Below the pieces are notes generated by a model. That model searched no databases, had not been told where the DNA came from, and worked only from the letters and a program-made list of their open reading frames with translations. A program made the translations under genes and the position numbers. Shown one piece after another: positions 25,912 to 35,192 of a stretch of 64,000 nt of DNA (position 1 is the first letter of the stretch; every line of letters begins with the position of its first letter). The stretch is from Blastocatellia bacterium (GTDB lineage: Bacteria > Acidobacteriota > Blastocatellia > Chloracidobacteriales > Chloracidobacteriaceae): contig JAIBAN010000005.1 in NCBI GenBank assembly GCA_019695185.1, positions 62,001-126,000 on the forward strand, read 5' to 3'.

Positions 25912-26162
25912 ATTTTTTCTCCTCTGCCCAAGAGAGCCAAGTGGCATTTGGTTTTTATGCTGGAAGTAAGGGCATCGACCGTGCGGAGGTTTCCCGAAAG
26001 CCCTAGCTCGAATCTGGTTTTGGGGTATGTCAGGGGAGTATCGCCAGGAGAAAAAAACTGGATAACTACCTATTTGTGTAGGGTAAGGAAAATTTCAGCT
26101 TTTTCCAGCGAAATGAAAGAACATCGCCGGAAATATGCGAGGGTTTATCCAGGTTTCCAAAG
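25912..26162. other. Intergenic stretch, upstream region of the DUF1800 gene
   Basis: No gene or repeat is recognised. This A+T-richer stretch should hold the promoter of the DUF1800-DUF1501 operon, but I could not choose convincing -35/-10 elements. Confidence 0.4.
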
Positions 26163-26297
26163 TTAAGTGAAGGAAGTCAGGGAACCTTCGTCTGGGATGG
26201 GCTGCACCAACTGCCGCTCAAAGGCAACCGGGTCGTGAATTTTTTCAGGCTTCAGGGCCAGGCGGTTCAGCAGCCGAATTGAGCAAATTTTTATACT
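26163..26297 (-). pseudogene. Short coding-like remnant without start codon
   Basis: After the glycosyltransferase stop and a second TGA, the same frame stays open for 44 codons to a TAA at 26165-26163. The residues (IRLLNRLALKPEKIHDPVAF and on to IPDEGSLTSFT) and codon choice, rich in CTG, GCC and GAA, look like a real protein end rather than random sequence. There is no usable start codon. It may be the tail of a deleted gene. Chance is not excluded. Confidence 0.3.
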
Positions 26298-26309
26298 TCA
26301 GCCCGCTCT

Positions 26310-27530
26310 TCACAGAATCTGTTTGACCCACTCGGTCCGCAATTTGAACCAGAGGGAACGGGTGTTAATCAATGCCCGGTGGCGGGCCTCATGCGAAGCC
26401 GCAATCAGTTTCTCCCGGTGCTCGTGGCAATACCGGATGGCGGCAGCCAGTCCTTCCACATCGTCCAGTGGTGCCAAAAACCCGTCTATCTGGTCCCGTA
26501 CCGTGTCAATGCTGGCCGGAGTGCGAAAGGCAAGCACAGGTGTCCCGCCAGCCATCGCATCAAAAAAAGCCCGTCCGAAATCAGTGGTTCGATGGGGCAT
26601 GGCAAACAGGTGACCGGTCTGAATTGCTGCATAGATGGCTTTGCCCGGAGGGAGGGCACCGGGAAACCGGACCTGCTCGGCAATTCCCAAAGCGGCTGCC
26701 AAAGCCTTGAGTTTTTCGGTGTCTTCACCCTGTCCGTACAGCGTTGCCTCCACCCTGACACCGGTCTGTTCCAACAAGGACATGGCCCGAATCAGAAAAT
26801 CCAACCCTTTCAAGGCTTTGTGGCGACAGGCAGCAATCAGATGGAGCGGCGCACCCTGACGGAGGAGCCTGCATTTGGCTTCAAGCTGTTCGAGGGAAAT
26901 CACTTCGTCGGTTTCATGGCCCGGCTGACGGATGGCGATTCCGTTTTGCGTAACATTGCGAAACCGTTGAACGGCAGCCGGAGTATGCAGGAACGTCAGC
27001 GAAGCGGTGGCAGCCGTTTCCCCCACCAACCGTTCCAGTTTTTTGAGGGTGCGCAAACGGGACTGATATTGTGCCGGGCTGGAACTGGTCCGAACCCATT
27101 CCCATTCCAGCATGTCGTAAAAATCTTCCGCAATCACAAACAGGGTCTTTTTCCCAAGTTTGACCGCCTCCCGATGGGCGTAGGAAAGCCCCAGGTAGGG
27201 GGGGAAAAAATTGGAGGTATGAATCAAGTCAGCCGCCGCCACTTCCCTTTTGAGAATGCGCCAAGTCAACGGCCATTTCCAGAAATCCAGGCGGGAACCC
27301 AACGGTGGGAACCCCACAAACCGCACGCCGAAATCCGGCCCCACGGTTACTGAAGTTGGTCCCCAGGTTTGCATGGTCCCGGTTTGGGGAATTTCCGGGG
27401 CGGCAACCGAAATGGGTCCAATTGAGGCGACCAGCCCGGCTAAATCACGTTCCCATAAACCATCAATCACAATGTTTTGGGTTCCTGGCACAACCTGAAA
27501 CGGGATATGGGTCACAATCAGATATTTCAT
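26310..27530 (-). CDS. Glycosyltransferase family 4
   Basis: A 406-residue GT-B fold glycosyltransferase. The N-terminal half is an acceptor domain (MKYLIVTHIPF and further on LIHTSNFFPPYLGLSYAHREAV). The C-terminal half has the GT4 donor-binding pattern: HLIAACRHKALKGLDFLIRAM, LYGQGEDTEKLKALAAALGI, LFAMPHRTTDFGRAFFDAMAGGTPVLAFRTPA with the E-x7-E region represented by FGRAFFDAMAGG, so the first Glu is not conserved. Sugar donor and acceptor cannot be told. It stands alone, divergent from the iminopeptidase gene. No membrane segment is seen; it is probably cytoplasmic or peripheral. Confidence 0.85.
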   Translation of the reverse strand: MKYLIVTHIPFQVVPGTQNIVIDGLWERDLAGLVASIGPISVAAPEIPQTGTMQTWGPTSVTVGPDFGVRFVGFPPLGSRLDFWKWPLTWRILKREVAAADLIHTSNFFPPYLGLSYAHREAVKLGKKTLFVIAEDFYDMLEWEWVRTSSSPAQYQSRLRTLKKLERLVGETAATASLTFLHTPAAVQRFRNVTQNGIAIRQPGHETDEVISLEQLEAKCRLLRQGAPLHLIAACRHKALKGLDFLIRAMSLLEQTGVRVEATLYGQGEDTEKLKALAAALGIAEQVRFPGALPPGKAIYAAIQTGHLFAMPHRTTDFGRAFFDAMAGGTPVLAFRTPASIDTVRDQIDGFLAPLDDVEGLAAAIRYCHEHREKLIAASHEARHRALINTRSLWFKLRTEWVKQIL

Positions 27531-27817
27531 GAGGGAATCCTCCGTTGTTTTCCTGTGACGGCTGTTGTGTTTTGGTGAACTGAGATAAAGGCAAGGATTG
27601 TGCCAAACTCGCCATAAGCGGGTCTTAACTGCTTTGAATTCAACACGATTTGATTTTCTTTCAACCGGGTTTCCAACTCTACCATTTTTTTCTTGAGGGG
27701 CCAGCAGGATATTCGGGAATTTTCACAGTGGCACAGGCGGGCAGGATGCAATTCGCGCCAAAAACTGTTATCAATCGCCTCTTCACACACCATTTTACAA
27801 AGGACGGTTGACACTCC

Positions 27818-28765
27818 ATGCGAACCCTTTATCCACCCATCGAACCCTACAACCAGGGAATGCTCCCGGTAACGGACGGCCACACCTTGTACTATGAGGA
27901 AAGCGGAAATCCGAATGGAAAACCCATTGTGTTTTTGCACGGAGGGCCGGGCAGCGGAACCTCGCCGAAACAGCGTCAATTTTTTGACCCGGAAGCCTAT
28001 CGCATCATTTTGTTTGACCAGCGCGGGTCAGGAAAGAGCACGCCGCATGCCTCGCTGGAACACAACACCACCTGGGATTTGGTGGCTGACATCGAACGGT
28101 TGCGGGAACATTTGGGGATAGACCGCTGGGTGGTGTTTGGCGGTTCCTGGGGGAGCACTCTCGCGCTGGCTTACGGGCAAACCCACCCTGACCGAACCAA
28201 GGCTTTGGTTTTGCGGGGTATTTTTATGTGCCGCGATTCCGAAATCAACTGGTTTTATCAAAGCGGAATTGACCAGATTTTTGCCGATGCCTGGGAGGAT
28301 TTCATCGCGGTAGTCCCCGAAGACAAACGCAATCAGATGGTTACAACCTACTATGATTTATTGCGGAGCGAGGACGAAGACCTGCGGCTTCGGGCAGCCC
28401 AGGCCTGGAGTACCTTTGAAGCCACTTGCTGCACGCTGCTGCCCGACCCGGCCAACGTCACCAGCTTTGCCGAAGCCCATCATGCGCTTTCCATTGCCCG
28501 GATTGAATGCCATTACTTCATCAATAAGGCATTTTTTGACACGGACGACCACTTGCTCCGCAACGTGGACAAAATCCGGCATATTCCGGCGGTGATTGTT
28601 CAGGGGCGGTACGATGTAGTATGCCCGATGACTTCCGCCTGGGCCTTGCATAAAGCCTGGCCGGAAGCCGATTTCCGGTTGGTGCCTGACGCCGGACACC
28701 TGGCTTTTGAGCCGGGCATTGCCAGCGAGCTGGTCGCAGCCTGTGACCGGTTCCGCGAGCTTTAA
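27818..28765 (+). CDS. pip: Proline iminopeptidase
   Basis: A 315-residue alpha/beta hydrolase of peptidase family S33 that removes N-terminal proline from peptides. The HGGPGSGTSPKQRQFFDPEAYRIILFDQRGSGKSTPHA block and nucleophile elbow GGSWGSTLALAYGQTHP are diagnostic. The Asp and His are in VQGRYDVVCP and DAGHLAFE. Length is typical. No signal peptide, so cytoplasmic. It converges on the kgd gene; its TAA stop runs directly into AATTAAG, the first, variant unit of the GAATTGA array between them. Confidence 0.93.
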   Translation: MRTLYPPIEPYNQGMLPVTDGHTLYYEESGNPNGKPIVFLHGGPGSGTSPKQRQFFDPEAYRIILFDQRGSGKSTPHASLEHNTTWDLVADIERLREHLGIDRWVVFGGSWGSTLALAYGQTHPDRTKALVLRGIFMCRDSEINWFYQSGIDQIFADAWEDFIAVVPEDKRNQMVTTYYDLLRSEDEDLRLRAAQAWSTFEATCCTLLPDPANVTSFAEAHHALSIARIECHYFINKAFFDTDDHLLRNVDKIRHIPAVIVQGRYDVVCPMTSAWALHKAWPEADFRLVPDAGHLAFEPGIASELVAACDRFREL

Positions 28766-28889
28766 TTAAGAATTGAGAATTGAGAATTGAGAATTTCAAG
28801 ATTCGGTTCGGAATGACAACCCTGGTGAAGTCTGGTAAGCCTCAATTCTCAATTCTCAATTCTCAATTCTCAATTCTCAATTCTCAATT
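28766..28889. repeat. GAATTGA heptamer arrays as inverted arms between convergent genes
   Basis: About four units on the left (28766-28795) and seven inverse-complement units on the right (28841-28889) flank a 45-nt spacer. The left arm abuts the pip stop and the right arm contains the kgd stop codon. Each gene therefore reads first into the TGA-bearing sense of the repeat. It is likely to act as a bidirectional terminator if the hairpin forms. Confidence 0.92.
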
Positions 28890-31800
28890 ATTCCGGAAGG
28901 CATTTTCCAGAATCTGTTTTTGTTCCAGATGATGGATGGTATGCGACCCGGTGGCCGGGCTCGGATTGGAACTGCGGCCAACGTAGACCAGTTTCTGCCC
29001 CTGGTTCAACATGTGTGGCAGCCGGTCATGGACAAAACTCCAGCCGCCCATGTTAAACGGTTCTTCCTGCACCCAGCGGATTTCGGTGGCATTCGGATAC
29101 CGGTCCAATTGTGCCCTGAGCAGGGATTTCGGCCAGGGGTAAAACTGTTCCATCCGTAAAATGACGCTCGTTTCATCCTTCAGCTTCTGCCGTTCCGCCG
29201 CCAGGTCGTAATAGACTTTTCCACTGCAAATCAGCACTTTGTTGACTGCCGCCGGATTGTTGATGGTCACATCCGGCAGAATCGGGTGAAATTCGCCCTG
29301 AATAAATTCGCTGATATTGGAACCGGCAGCCGGCAGCCGCAGCAGGCTCTTGGGCGTCATCACCACCAGTGGTTTGTTTTCGGCCATTTTCATTTGACGG
29401 CGCAACAAGTGGAAATACTGGGCGGCGGTGGTACAGTTGGCCACCTGAATATTTCCCCGTGAACAAAGCTGGAGGAAGCGTTCCAAACGGGCACTGGAAT
29501 GTTCCGGCCCCTGTCCTTCATAGCCGTGCGGCAACAACATGACAAGCCGGTTGGTTTGCCGCCAGCGCTCTTCGCTGCACACAATAAACTGGTCAATCAC
29601 GGCTTGGGCCACGTTGGCAAAATCACCAAACTGGGCTTCCCACAAAACCAGTTCGTTGGGCGCTTCGATGCTGTACCCCAATTCAAAGCCCAACACTCCG
29701 GCCTCAGAAAGCGGGCTGTCATAGACCTGGAACCGGGCCAAAGCCGATTTAAGTCCGCCGAGCGGCATCCATTCGCTTCCATTCACTGTGTCATACAATG
29801 CCGAATGGCGTTGGCTGAAGGTTCCCCGCACGCTGTCCTGACCGGAAAGCCGGACCGGAATGCCTTCAATCATCAAGGAGCCGAAAGCCATGGCTTCAGC
29901 GGTTCCCCAATCAATGGCTGCCTCGCCGGTCAGCATTTTTTCACGGCGGCCAAACTGGCTGGCAATTTTGGGGTTGACGTTGAACCCACGCGGTACCGTC
30001 GAAATGGTTTGGATGATTTCCTTCAGGGAATCAGCGGCAAAACCGGTTTCAATTCCAGTGGCCGGTTCCGGTTCCACAAAAACCGGGGGCATTTTGGGGG
30101 CAGCTTCCTGTCGTTTCAGGATTTCCTTGGCACCCAGCAATGCGTTTTCATACCGTTCCACCCGATGTTTGATGAGTTGTTGAACTTCGTCGGGGGTCAT
30201 CACGCCATCCTTAATCAATTTCCGCGAATAGAGTTCGCGCACGCCTGGATGGGCATTGATGATGCGGTACATCACCGGTTGGGTGTAGGTTGGTTCATCA
30301 CCTTCGTTATGGCCGTGGCGGCGGAAGCCCAGCACGTCAATCACAATGTCTTTGCGGAATTCCTGCCGGTAATCAAGCGCAATCTGGAGAACATGCCAGG
30401 CTTCGTCCAGGTCGTCTCCATTCACGTGGAAAATCGGAGCCTGGACCATTTTCGCCACGTCCGTGCTGTACGTCGAGGAACGGCTTTCCTCCGGTGTGGT
30501 GGTAAACCCAAGCTGATTGTTGATGATGATGTGAATCGTTCCACCCGTGCTGTACCCCTGCAATTGCGAGAGGTTGAGCGTTTCAGGAACGATGCCTTCC
30601 CCGGCAAAAGCCGAATCGCCGTGAATCAACAAGGCCATGACGCGATGGGTGGCCGGATTGATTTCCACTCCCGGACGAACCGCCGGTTGCGCGATTTTGT
30701 CCTGCTTGGCCCGCACCACGCCCTGGACCACCGGGTCAATGAATTCAAGGTGGCTGGGGTTGGGTAGCACTTCAACCTTGATGCGGTGGCCTTCAGCGGT
30801 TTCGCGGTGGCCAACGGCTCCCTGGTGATATTTCACGTCGCCGGTGTCGTGGGGGAAATCGGGGTGAATCGAACCTTCGAAACTGGTGAAAATACGTTCG
30901 CAGAATTTTCCAATCACATTGGCCAGAATGTTTAACCGGCCCCGATGGGCCATGCCGATGGTGAGGTCTTCGATGCCGCGATGGGCTGCGCTTTCCACCA
31001 ACTGGTCAAGCACGGCCACAATGCCTTCGGCACCTTCCACCGAAAACCGTTTCTGGCCGAGGTATTTCACCGCCAGGAATTTTTCAAACTGTTCAGCCGA
31101 AATCAGTTTCCACAAAATCTGTTTTTTGACCTCGGTGGGAACCGGTTTATGGTCAATTTCCACCCGTTGCCGAATCCATTTCTTTTCTTCCGGGCTGGAA
31201 ATATGGCGGTATTCAATCCCGACTTTGCCGCAATAGTACCGGTGGATGCGCTCGACGATTTCCCGCAGGGTCGCAGTTTCCTGCCCGCCCAGGCCATCGG
31301 TGATGAATTCCCGGTCCAAATCCCAAATGGTCAGCCCATAGGATTTAATATCGAGTTCCGGATGATAGGGCACCATTTTGCGGCCCAACGGGTCAATATC
31401 GGCAATCAGGTGACCGCGTACCCGATAGGCGTTGATGAGTTCCATCACCCGAATATGTTTCCGGATTTTTTCGACATAGCTGGATTCGCCCAAAAGCGAA
31501 GGGTTGTCATCCGTGGCCCATTCATAAGGCCGGTAGGGAATCAGCAGTTCCTCGAAAATTTCGGTGTAAAAATTGTGTTTCCCGCGCAGCATCTCGTCAA
31601 TGTAAGCCAGAAAACCGCCTGATTCGGCCCCCTGAATGATGCGATGGTCATACGTGCTGGTGATGGTCATCACTTTGCTGATGCCAAGACGGGAAATCAT
31701 TTCGGGCGACATGGCCATGTATTCGGGTGGAAACTCAATCGAACCCGTGGCAACGATACAGCCCTGGCCAGCCATCAGGCGCGGATTGGAGGCCGTGGTT

Positions 31801-32603
31801 CCGAGTGTCCCCGGATTCGTCAGGGAAATCGTGGTTCCCTGGAAATCGCTGACTTGCAGCTTCCCGTTGCGGGCCCGTTTGACCGTATCGTCATAAGCGT
31901 CCAGGAAGGCGTCAAACCTCATGGTTTCCGCTGCTTTGATATTTGGGACCAACAGCGACCGGGTGCCGTCCTTGCGGGTCATATCCACCGCAATGCCAAT
32001 GTTGACATGGGCATTCCGGACCCGGAAGGAAGCCCCGTTGGATTCCTCGAAGGAATCATTCATTTGCGGGAACTTTTGCAGCGCTTTGACAATTGCCCTG
32101 GCAATCAAATGGGTAAACGACACCTTGCGCCCGTTGGCAGCCAGACATTGGTTGATGACCCGGCGATTTTCGTCCAGGAGCCGAATGGGAATCTGCCGTT
32201 GCGTGGTGGCGGTTGGAACTCCCAGACTGATGGCCATGTTTTCAGCAATTTTCAGGGCCGGGCCGGAAATTTGCAGCCGTTCACCTTCAGCTTTCGGAGC
32301 AGTCGGGGCCGGGGCCGGAGTTCCACTCACAGGGGCAACCGGCGCGGGAGCCGGCGCGGGAACCGGTGCCGGGGCCGGCACGGCAGCCACTGGTGCCGCC
32401 GCCTTGGGAGCTGCCGGAACCGGCGCTTCACCACCCGTGCGACCCAATAGTTCGCTGAAATATTCTTTCCATTCGTCATCCAGGTAAGCTGGGTTTTGTT
32501 CGAAGAGTTGCAGCAAATCATTGACGTAATTTGCATTCACACCGAACTCAGCTTCAAAAAACTGATTGATTTCGGTTCGATTCAATTGTCGTTTCGGCTC
32601 CAT
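28884..32603 (-). CDS. kgd: Multifunctional 2-oxoglutarate decarboxylase/dehydrogenase E1 with fused E2 domain
   Basis: A 1239-residue fusion that channels 2-oxoglutarate in the TCA cycle. A short E1 N-terminal helix (FEAEFGVNANYVNDLLQLFEQNP) is followed by a Pro/Ala-rich linker (about 75-105), an E2 acyltransferase catalytic domain (about 110-340, with STYDHRIIQGAESGGFL, the HxxxD-type active site) and a thiamine-diphosphate E1 domain (HRGRLNILANVIGK; GDDLDEAWHVLQIALDYRQEF; GFRRHGHNEGDEP). There is no lipoyl domain, as in mycobacterial Kgd. This architecture is known chiefly from Actinomycetota and also occurs in Acidobacteriota. It is monocistronic. Its TGA stop (28886-28884) is part of the last unit of the adjoining heptamer array. 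Confidence 0.95.
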   Translation of the reverse strand: MEPKRQLNRTEINQFFEAEFGVNANYVNDLLQLFEQNPAYLDDEWKEYFSELLGRTGGEAPVPAAPKAAAPVAAVPAPAPVPAPAPAPVAPVSGTPAPAPTAPKAEGERLQISGPALKIAENMAISLGVPTATTQRQIPIRLLDENRRVINQCLAANGRKVSFTHLIARAIVKALQKFPQMNDSFEESNGASFRVRNAHVNIGIAVDMTRKDGTRSLLVPNIKAAETMRFDAFLDAYDDTVKRARNGKLQVSDFQGTTISLTNPGTLGTTASNPRLMAGQGCIVATGSIEFPPEYMAMSPEMISRLGISKVMTITSTYDHRIIQGAESGGFLAYIDEMLRGKHNFYTEIFEELLIPYRPYEWATDDNPSLLGESSYVEKIRKHIRVMELINAYRVRGHLIADIDPLGRKMVPYHPELDIKSYGLTIWDLDREFITDGLGGQETATLREIVERIHRYYCGKVGIEYRHISSPEEKKWIRQRVEIDHKPVPTEVKKQILWKLISAEQFEKFLAVKYLGQKRFSVEGAEGIVAVLDQLVESAAHRGIEDLTIGMAHRGRLNILANVIGKFCERIFTSFEGSIHPDFPHDTGDVKYHQGAVGHRETAEGHRIKVEVLPNPSHLEFIDPVVQGVVRAKQDKIAQPAVRPGVEINPATHRVMALLIHGDSAFAGEGIVPETLNLSQLQGYSTGGTIHIIINNQLGFTTTPEESRSSTYSTDVAKMVQAPIFHVNGDDLDEAWHVLQIALDYRQEFRKDIVIDVLGFRRHGHNEGDEPTYTQPVMYRIINAHPGVRELYSRKLIKDGVMTPDEVQQLIKHRVERYENALLGAKEILKRQEAAPKMPPVFVEPEPATGIETGFAADSLKEIIQTISTVPRGFNVNPKIASQFGRREKMLTGEAAIDWGTAEAMAFGSLMIEGIPVRLSGQDSVRGTFSQRHSALYDTVNGSEWMPLGGLKSALARFQVYDSPLSEAGVLGFELGYSIEAPNELVLWEAQFGDFANVAQAVIDQFIVCSEERWRQTNRLVMLLPHGYEGQGPEHSSARLERFLQLCSRGNIQVANCTTAAQYFHLLRRQMKMAENKPLVVMTPKSLLRLPAAGSNISEFIQGEFHPILPDVTINNPAAVNKVLICSGKVYYDLAAERQKLKDETSVILRMEQFYPWPKSLLRAQLDRYPNATEIRWVQEEPFNMGGWSFVHDRLPHMLNQGQKLVYVGRSSNPSPATGSHTIHHLEQKQILENAFRNN

Positions 32604-32754
32604 TCCTTCTCAAGCCCCTTCTCAAATTTGTAAAATCGGTCTTGCCAGACGGGAAATTTCCAATGGTGACGGCAGGGTTGGGTCAGAAAAAAAATTTCGA
32701 TTGCGTTGGGGAAAACTCAACTTCTGCACGATCTTTGTGGTAAAAATCCAAGCT

Positions 32755-32767
32755 GTCTGAGTCAGAC
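32755..32767. promoter_or_regulatory. Perfect 13-bp palindrome, possible operator
   Basis: GTCTGAGTCAGAC is a perfect palindrome around a central G. It lies in the 273-nt region between the divergent kgd and zinc-ribbon genes, about 110 nt before the latter. It could bind a dimeric repressor controlling either gene. No consensus promoter could be fixed beside it. Confidence 0.35.
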
Positions 32768-32876
32768 CTGATTTTTTAGTCTTCACCACCCCTAAAATCA
32801 AGCATAACCGGCAGACCCTTTGCAGTATTTTTCATGGATGCCGAAACTTTTTTATTCCCTGCGGAGGAGACCAACT

Positions 32877-33104
32877 ATGAATTTATGCGATGCCTGCCAG
32901 AAACTTCCGGAAAAAGCGGATAAACTTCCGTCCAATTCAACCACGGAACATCTGGGGCCAACCAAACGGGTGGGGGATTCTTCGCCCCATTTCCCCAAAA
33001 AATATATGCGGATTTGTCCGACCTGCGGAGCCAAGTGGGGTATTGTGGAAGTGAATTCCTGGGACAGCAAGTGGTTGTTGGTCAAGGATGAAACAGCTTC
33101 CTGA
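32877..33104 (+). CDS. Small zinc-ribbon protein
   Basis: A 75-residue cytoplasmic protein with two CxxC knuckles, LCDACQ at the N-terminus and ICPTCGAKWG in the second half, expected to bind one zinc ion. The final residues (VEVNSWDSKWLLVKDE) may form a strand completing the ribbon. The ATG at 32877 follows GGAGGAG and is preferred to an earlier in-frame ATG. No family name can be given. It lies 18 nt upstream of the ATP-grasp gene, so the two are co-transcribed; a role as accessory factor of that enzyme is speculative. Confidence 0.7.
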   Translation: MNLCDACQKLPEKADKLPSNSTTEHLGPTKRVGDSSPHFPKKYMRICPTCGAKWGIVEVNSWDSKWLLVKDETAS

Positions 33105-33122
33105 CAGGGACCGCGCGGCAGG

Positions 33123-34118
33123 ATGAACAACCGTCCCAAACTGTGGGTCATGAATGCCGATTTCGAACCGGAATTGGCTGACTTAACCGGGTCTTATCGG
33201 CGCAATCCTTCATTTGCCGCTTTCAATCGGCAATTGGGTGAGCAGCTACTCTGGTTGGCCCAACCGAATGATGCCCTGTTGCTGACAAAACCCTGGTCAG
33301 CAGAGGTGCAAGCCAAAGCCCGCAGCAAAGAGGTTCGACTGGTTGACAGTTCAGATTTCCCCCTTTCCCGTGAGTACTTTTTTTCACCTTGGGGGTGGAC
33401 TCCCAGTGTCATCGAATTGGGAATAGCCAGTGGAACCAACCTCCAGCCCCTGCCGCTGGAGGTCGTGCAAAAGGTCAATTCAAAAATTTTCAGTCTGGAC
33501 CTTGAAAGGTCCCTGGGGATTGACTTGCCCGGAACAACTCTGGTTGCCAACCAGGAGGAACTGGACACGGCCCTGGACCAATATTTCTCAGACCCCGAAG
33601 CCAAATGGGTCATCAAACATCCGCTGGGCGTGGCCGCCAATAACCGGATTTTGGGGCGTGGTCCAACCTTGAAATCAGGTTATGCCACCTGGGTGGAACG
33701 CCAGTTTTCGCGCCAACAAAAGTTGATTCTTCAGCCCTGGCTGGAGGTGGTTCATGAATTTGGCACGATTGCCAGGGTTTCAGCAGAAGGAAAAACCGAG
33801 GTTATCGGTTGGAATCATCCCAAAACCAACCGGGCCGGAGCCGTCCAGGGCTACCAAATCGGCCCGTGTTCTTATGATTTCCACTTTGAACAATTGAAAG
33901 AATTGGCCATTCAAATCGGTTCCCATTTGTTTGCTTCAGGCTATTTCGGCCCGTTTGGGTTTGATTCGCTGGTCCATCGGAACGGGTTGCATCCCCTGCT
34001 CGAAATCAATGCCCGTTATACGATGGGTTTTCTTGTTTTGGCCATTGAACGGGAACTCTGTCCAACTGAGCCGACCCTGATTTCCTTTTCAGGGGCCACC
34101 ATTGTGATTGACCGGTAG
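33123..34118 (+). CDS. ATP-grasp domain protein of unknown substrate
   Basis: A 331-residue protein whose C-terminal two thirds look like an ATP-grasp ligase: NSKIFSLDLERSLGIDLPGTTLV (lid and first strand), WVIKHPLGVAANNRILGRGP (nucleotide-binding Lys and flexible loop), LILQPWLEVVHEFGTIARV, and the metal-binding LLEINARYTMGF with E-x-N. The N-terminal 100 residues form a preceding Rossmann-like domain containing SREYFFSPWGWTPS. Such enzymes join a carboxylate to an amine or thiol through an acyl-phosphate. Neighbours give no pathway beyond the small zinc-ribbon gene directly upstream. Confidence 0.75.
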   Translation: MNNRPKLWVMNADFEPELADLTGSYRRNPSFAAFNRQLGEQLLWLAQPNDALLLTKPWSAEVQAKARSKEVRLVDSSDFPLSREYFFSPWGWTPSVIELGIASGTNLQPLPLEVVQKVNSKIFSLDLERSLGIDLPGTTLVANQEELDTALDQYFSDPEAKWVIKHPLGVAANNRILGRGPTLKSGYATWVERQFSRQQKLILQPWLEVVHEFGTIARVSAEGKTEVIGWNHPKTNRAGAVQGYQIGPCSYDFHFEQLKELAIQIGSHLFASGYFGPFGFDSLVHRNGLHPLLEINARYTMGFLVLAIERELCPTEPTLISFSGATIVIDR

Positions 34119-34229
34119 CTCTCTCCGGAAAATGGATGCGGGGTTCGGGGATGTGCGTTGAGGAGGCCCCCAGGCCACTTTTCCGACCTGAGTTCGAATG
34201 CCCACAAATCCCCTAAACCCCAACCAACT

Positions 34230-34985
34230 TCACTGGGCAGTAAATCCGCCATCCACCGCAATATTCTGGCCGGTGATGAAACTGGCTCCATCGGAACATA
34301 AAAACAAAACGGTCTGGGCAATTTCTTCGGCTTTGCCAATGCGGCCAATAGGGTGCAGGGCTGCCATTGGCGATTTGTCCTCTCCGGCAAACCGATTGAG
34401 CATATCGGTTTCAATTGCCGCCGGGCAGACAGCATTGACCCGGACTCCCTGTTTGGAAAATTCCAGTGCTGCTGTTTTGGTCATACCGGAAACCGCGTGT
34501 TTGCTCGCCACATAGATGCCAACCCCTGGAAAAGCGCCAATCAGTCCGGCAATCGAGGAGTTGTTGACAACTGCCCCCCCGCCGCTTTTCAGGATTTGGG
34601 CTATTTCATGTTTCATTGAAAAGAAAACCCCCTTCACATTGACATCCATGATTTGGTTGTAGGCGGCTTCGGTTTGTTCCAACAAAGAGGTCGGGATTTC
34701 TTCCAATCCGGCATTGTTAAACGCAAAATCGAGTCGGCCAAAGGTCCGGACGGTCTGCGCCACCAGATTTTCAATGTCTGCTTCGCGGCTGACATCGGTT
34801 TTGACAAACAACCCTTTCCCGCCAGCGGCCTGAATCAAACGTACTGTTTCAGCTCCTTCAGCTTCACGGCGTCCGGCCACCACGACCTGGGCTCCGGCCT
34901 GTGCAAAGGCAAGGGCCGTGGCTCGACCAATCCCTGAGGTTCCTCCGGTCACAATGGCTACTTTTCCCTGAAAATTGAAACTCAT
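34230..34985 (-). CDS. SDR-family NAD(P)-dependent oxidoreductase
   Basis: A 251-residue classical short-chain dehydrogenase. The cofactor site is GKVAIVTGGTSGIGRATALAFAQAG, followed by an Arg pair (VVVAGRRE) that favours NADPH. The catalytic Ser lies in VVNNSSIAGLIG and the YxxxK pair in YVASKHAVSGM. The C-terminal FLCSDGASFITGQNIAVDGGFTAQ is usual for glucose-1-dehydrogenase/FabG-like members. The substrate is unknown. It stands between the ATP-grasp gene (convergent) and the medium-chain dehydrogenase gene upstream on the same strand, with 207 nt and a hairpin between. Confidence 0.92.
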   Translation of the reverse strand: MSFNFQGKVAIVTGGTSGIGRATALAFAQAGAQVVVAGRREAEGAETVRLIQAAGGKGLFVKTDVSREADIENLVAQTVRTFGRLDFAFNNAGLEEIPTSLLEQTEAAYNQIMDVNVKGVFFSMKHEIAQILKSGGGAVVNNSSIAGLIGAFPGVGIYVASKHAVSGMTKTAALEFSKQGVRVNAVCPAAIETDMLNRFAGEDKSPMAALHPIGRIGKAEEIAQTVLFLCSDGASFITGQNIAVDGGFTAQ

Positions 34986-35155
34986 GAGAGATATTCCTTT
35001 TCTATTGAATTATTTAGGATGTGCGTCCTGCAAAAAAACCTAAAGTTCCTGGGTGAGGACACACCTTTGGTTGGGGCAGCCTGAAATGGATTCAAACTGC
35101 TCTGTTTCCGCTGCTGTGGCAGTGGGGTTTGGTTGTTCGGGGGGAATCAATCAGA

Positions 35156-35182
35156 AAGGGGCTGAATGTCTGGCAGCCCCTT
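35156..35182 (-). terminator. Terminator after the medium-chain dehydrogenase gene
   Basis: A 9-bp GC-rich stem AAGGGGCTG (35156-35164)/CAGCCCCTT (35174-35182) with a 9-nt loop lies 11 nt beyond the stop. The downstream T content is modest. Confidence 0.5.
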
Positions 35183-35192
35183 CCGGCAAGGG

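Noticed and set aside
12428-28889. CRISPR array interpretation of the tandem repeats
   Set aside because: Units are only 7-9 bp and directly adjacent, with no unique spacers, and no cas gene lies in the window.
29499-30767. 422-codon plus-strand frame opposite kgd
   Set aside because: Antisense to a strongly conserved enzyme; Phe/His-rich composition is typical of the reverse complement of high-G+C coding DNA.
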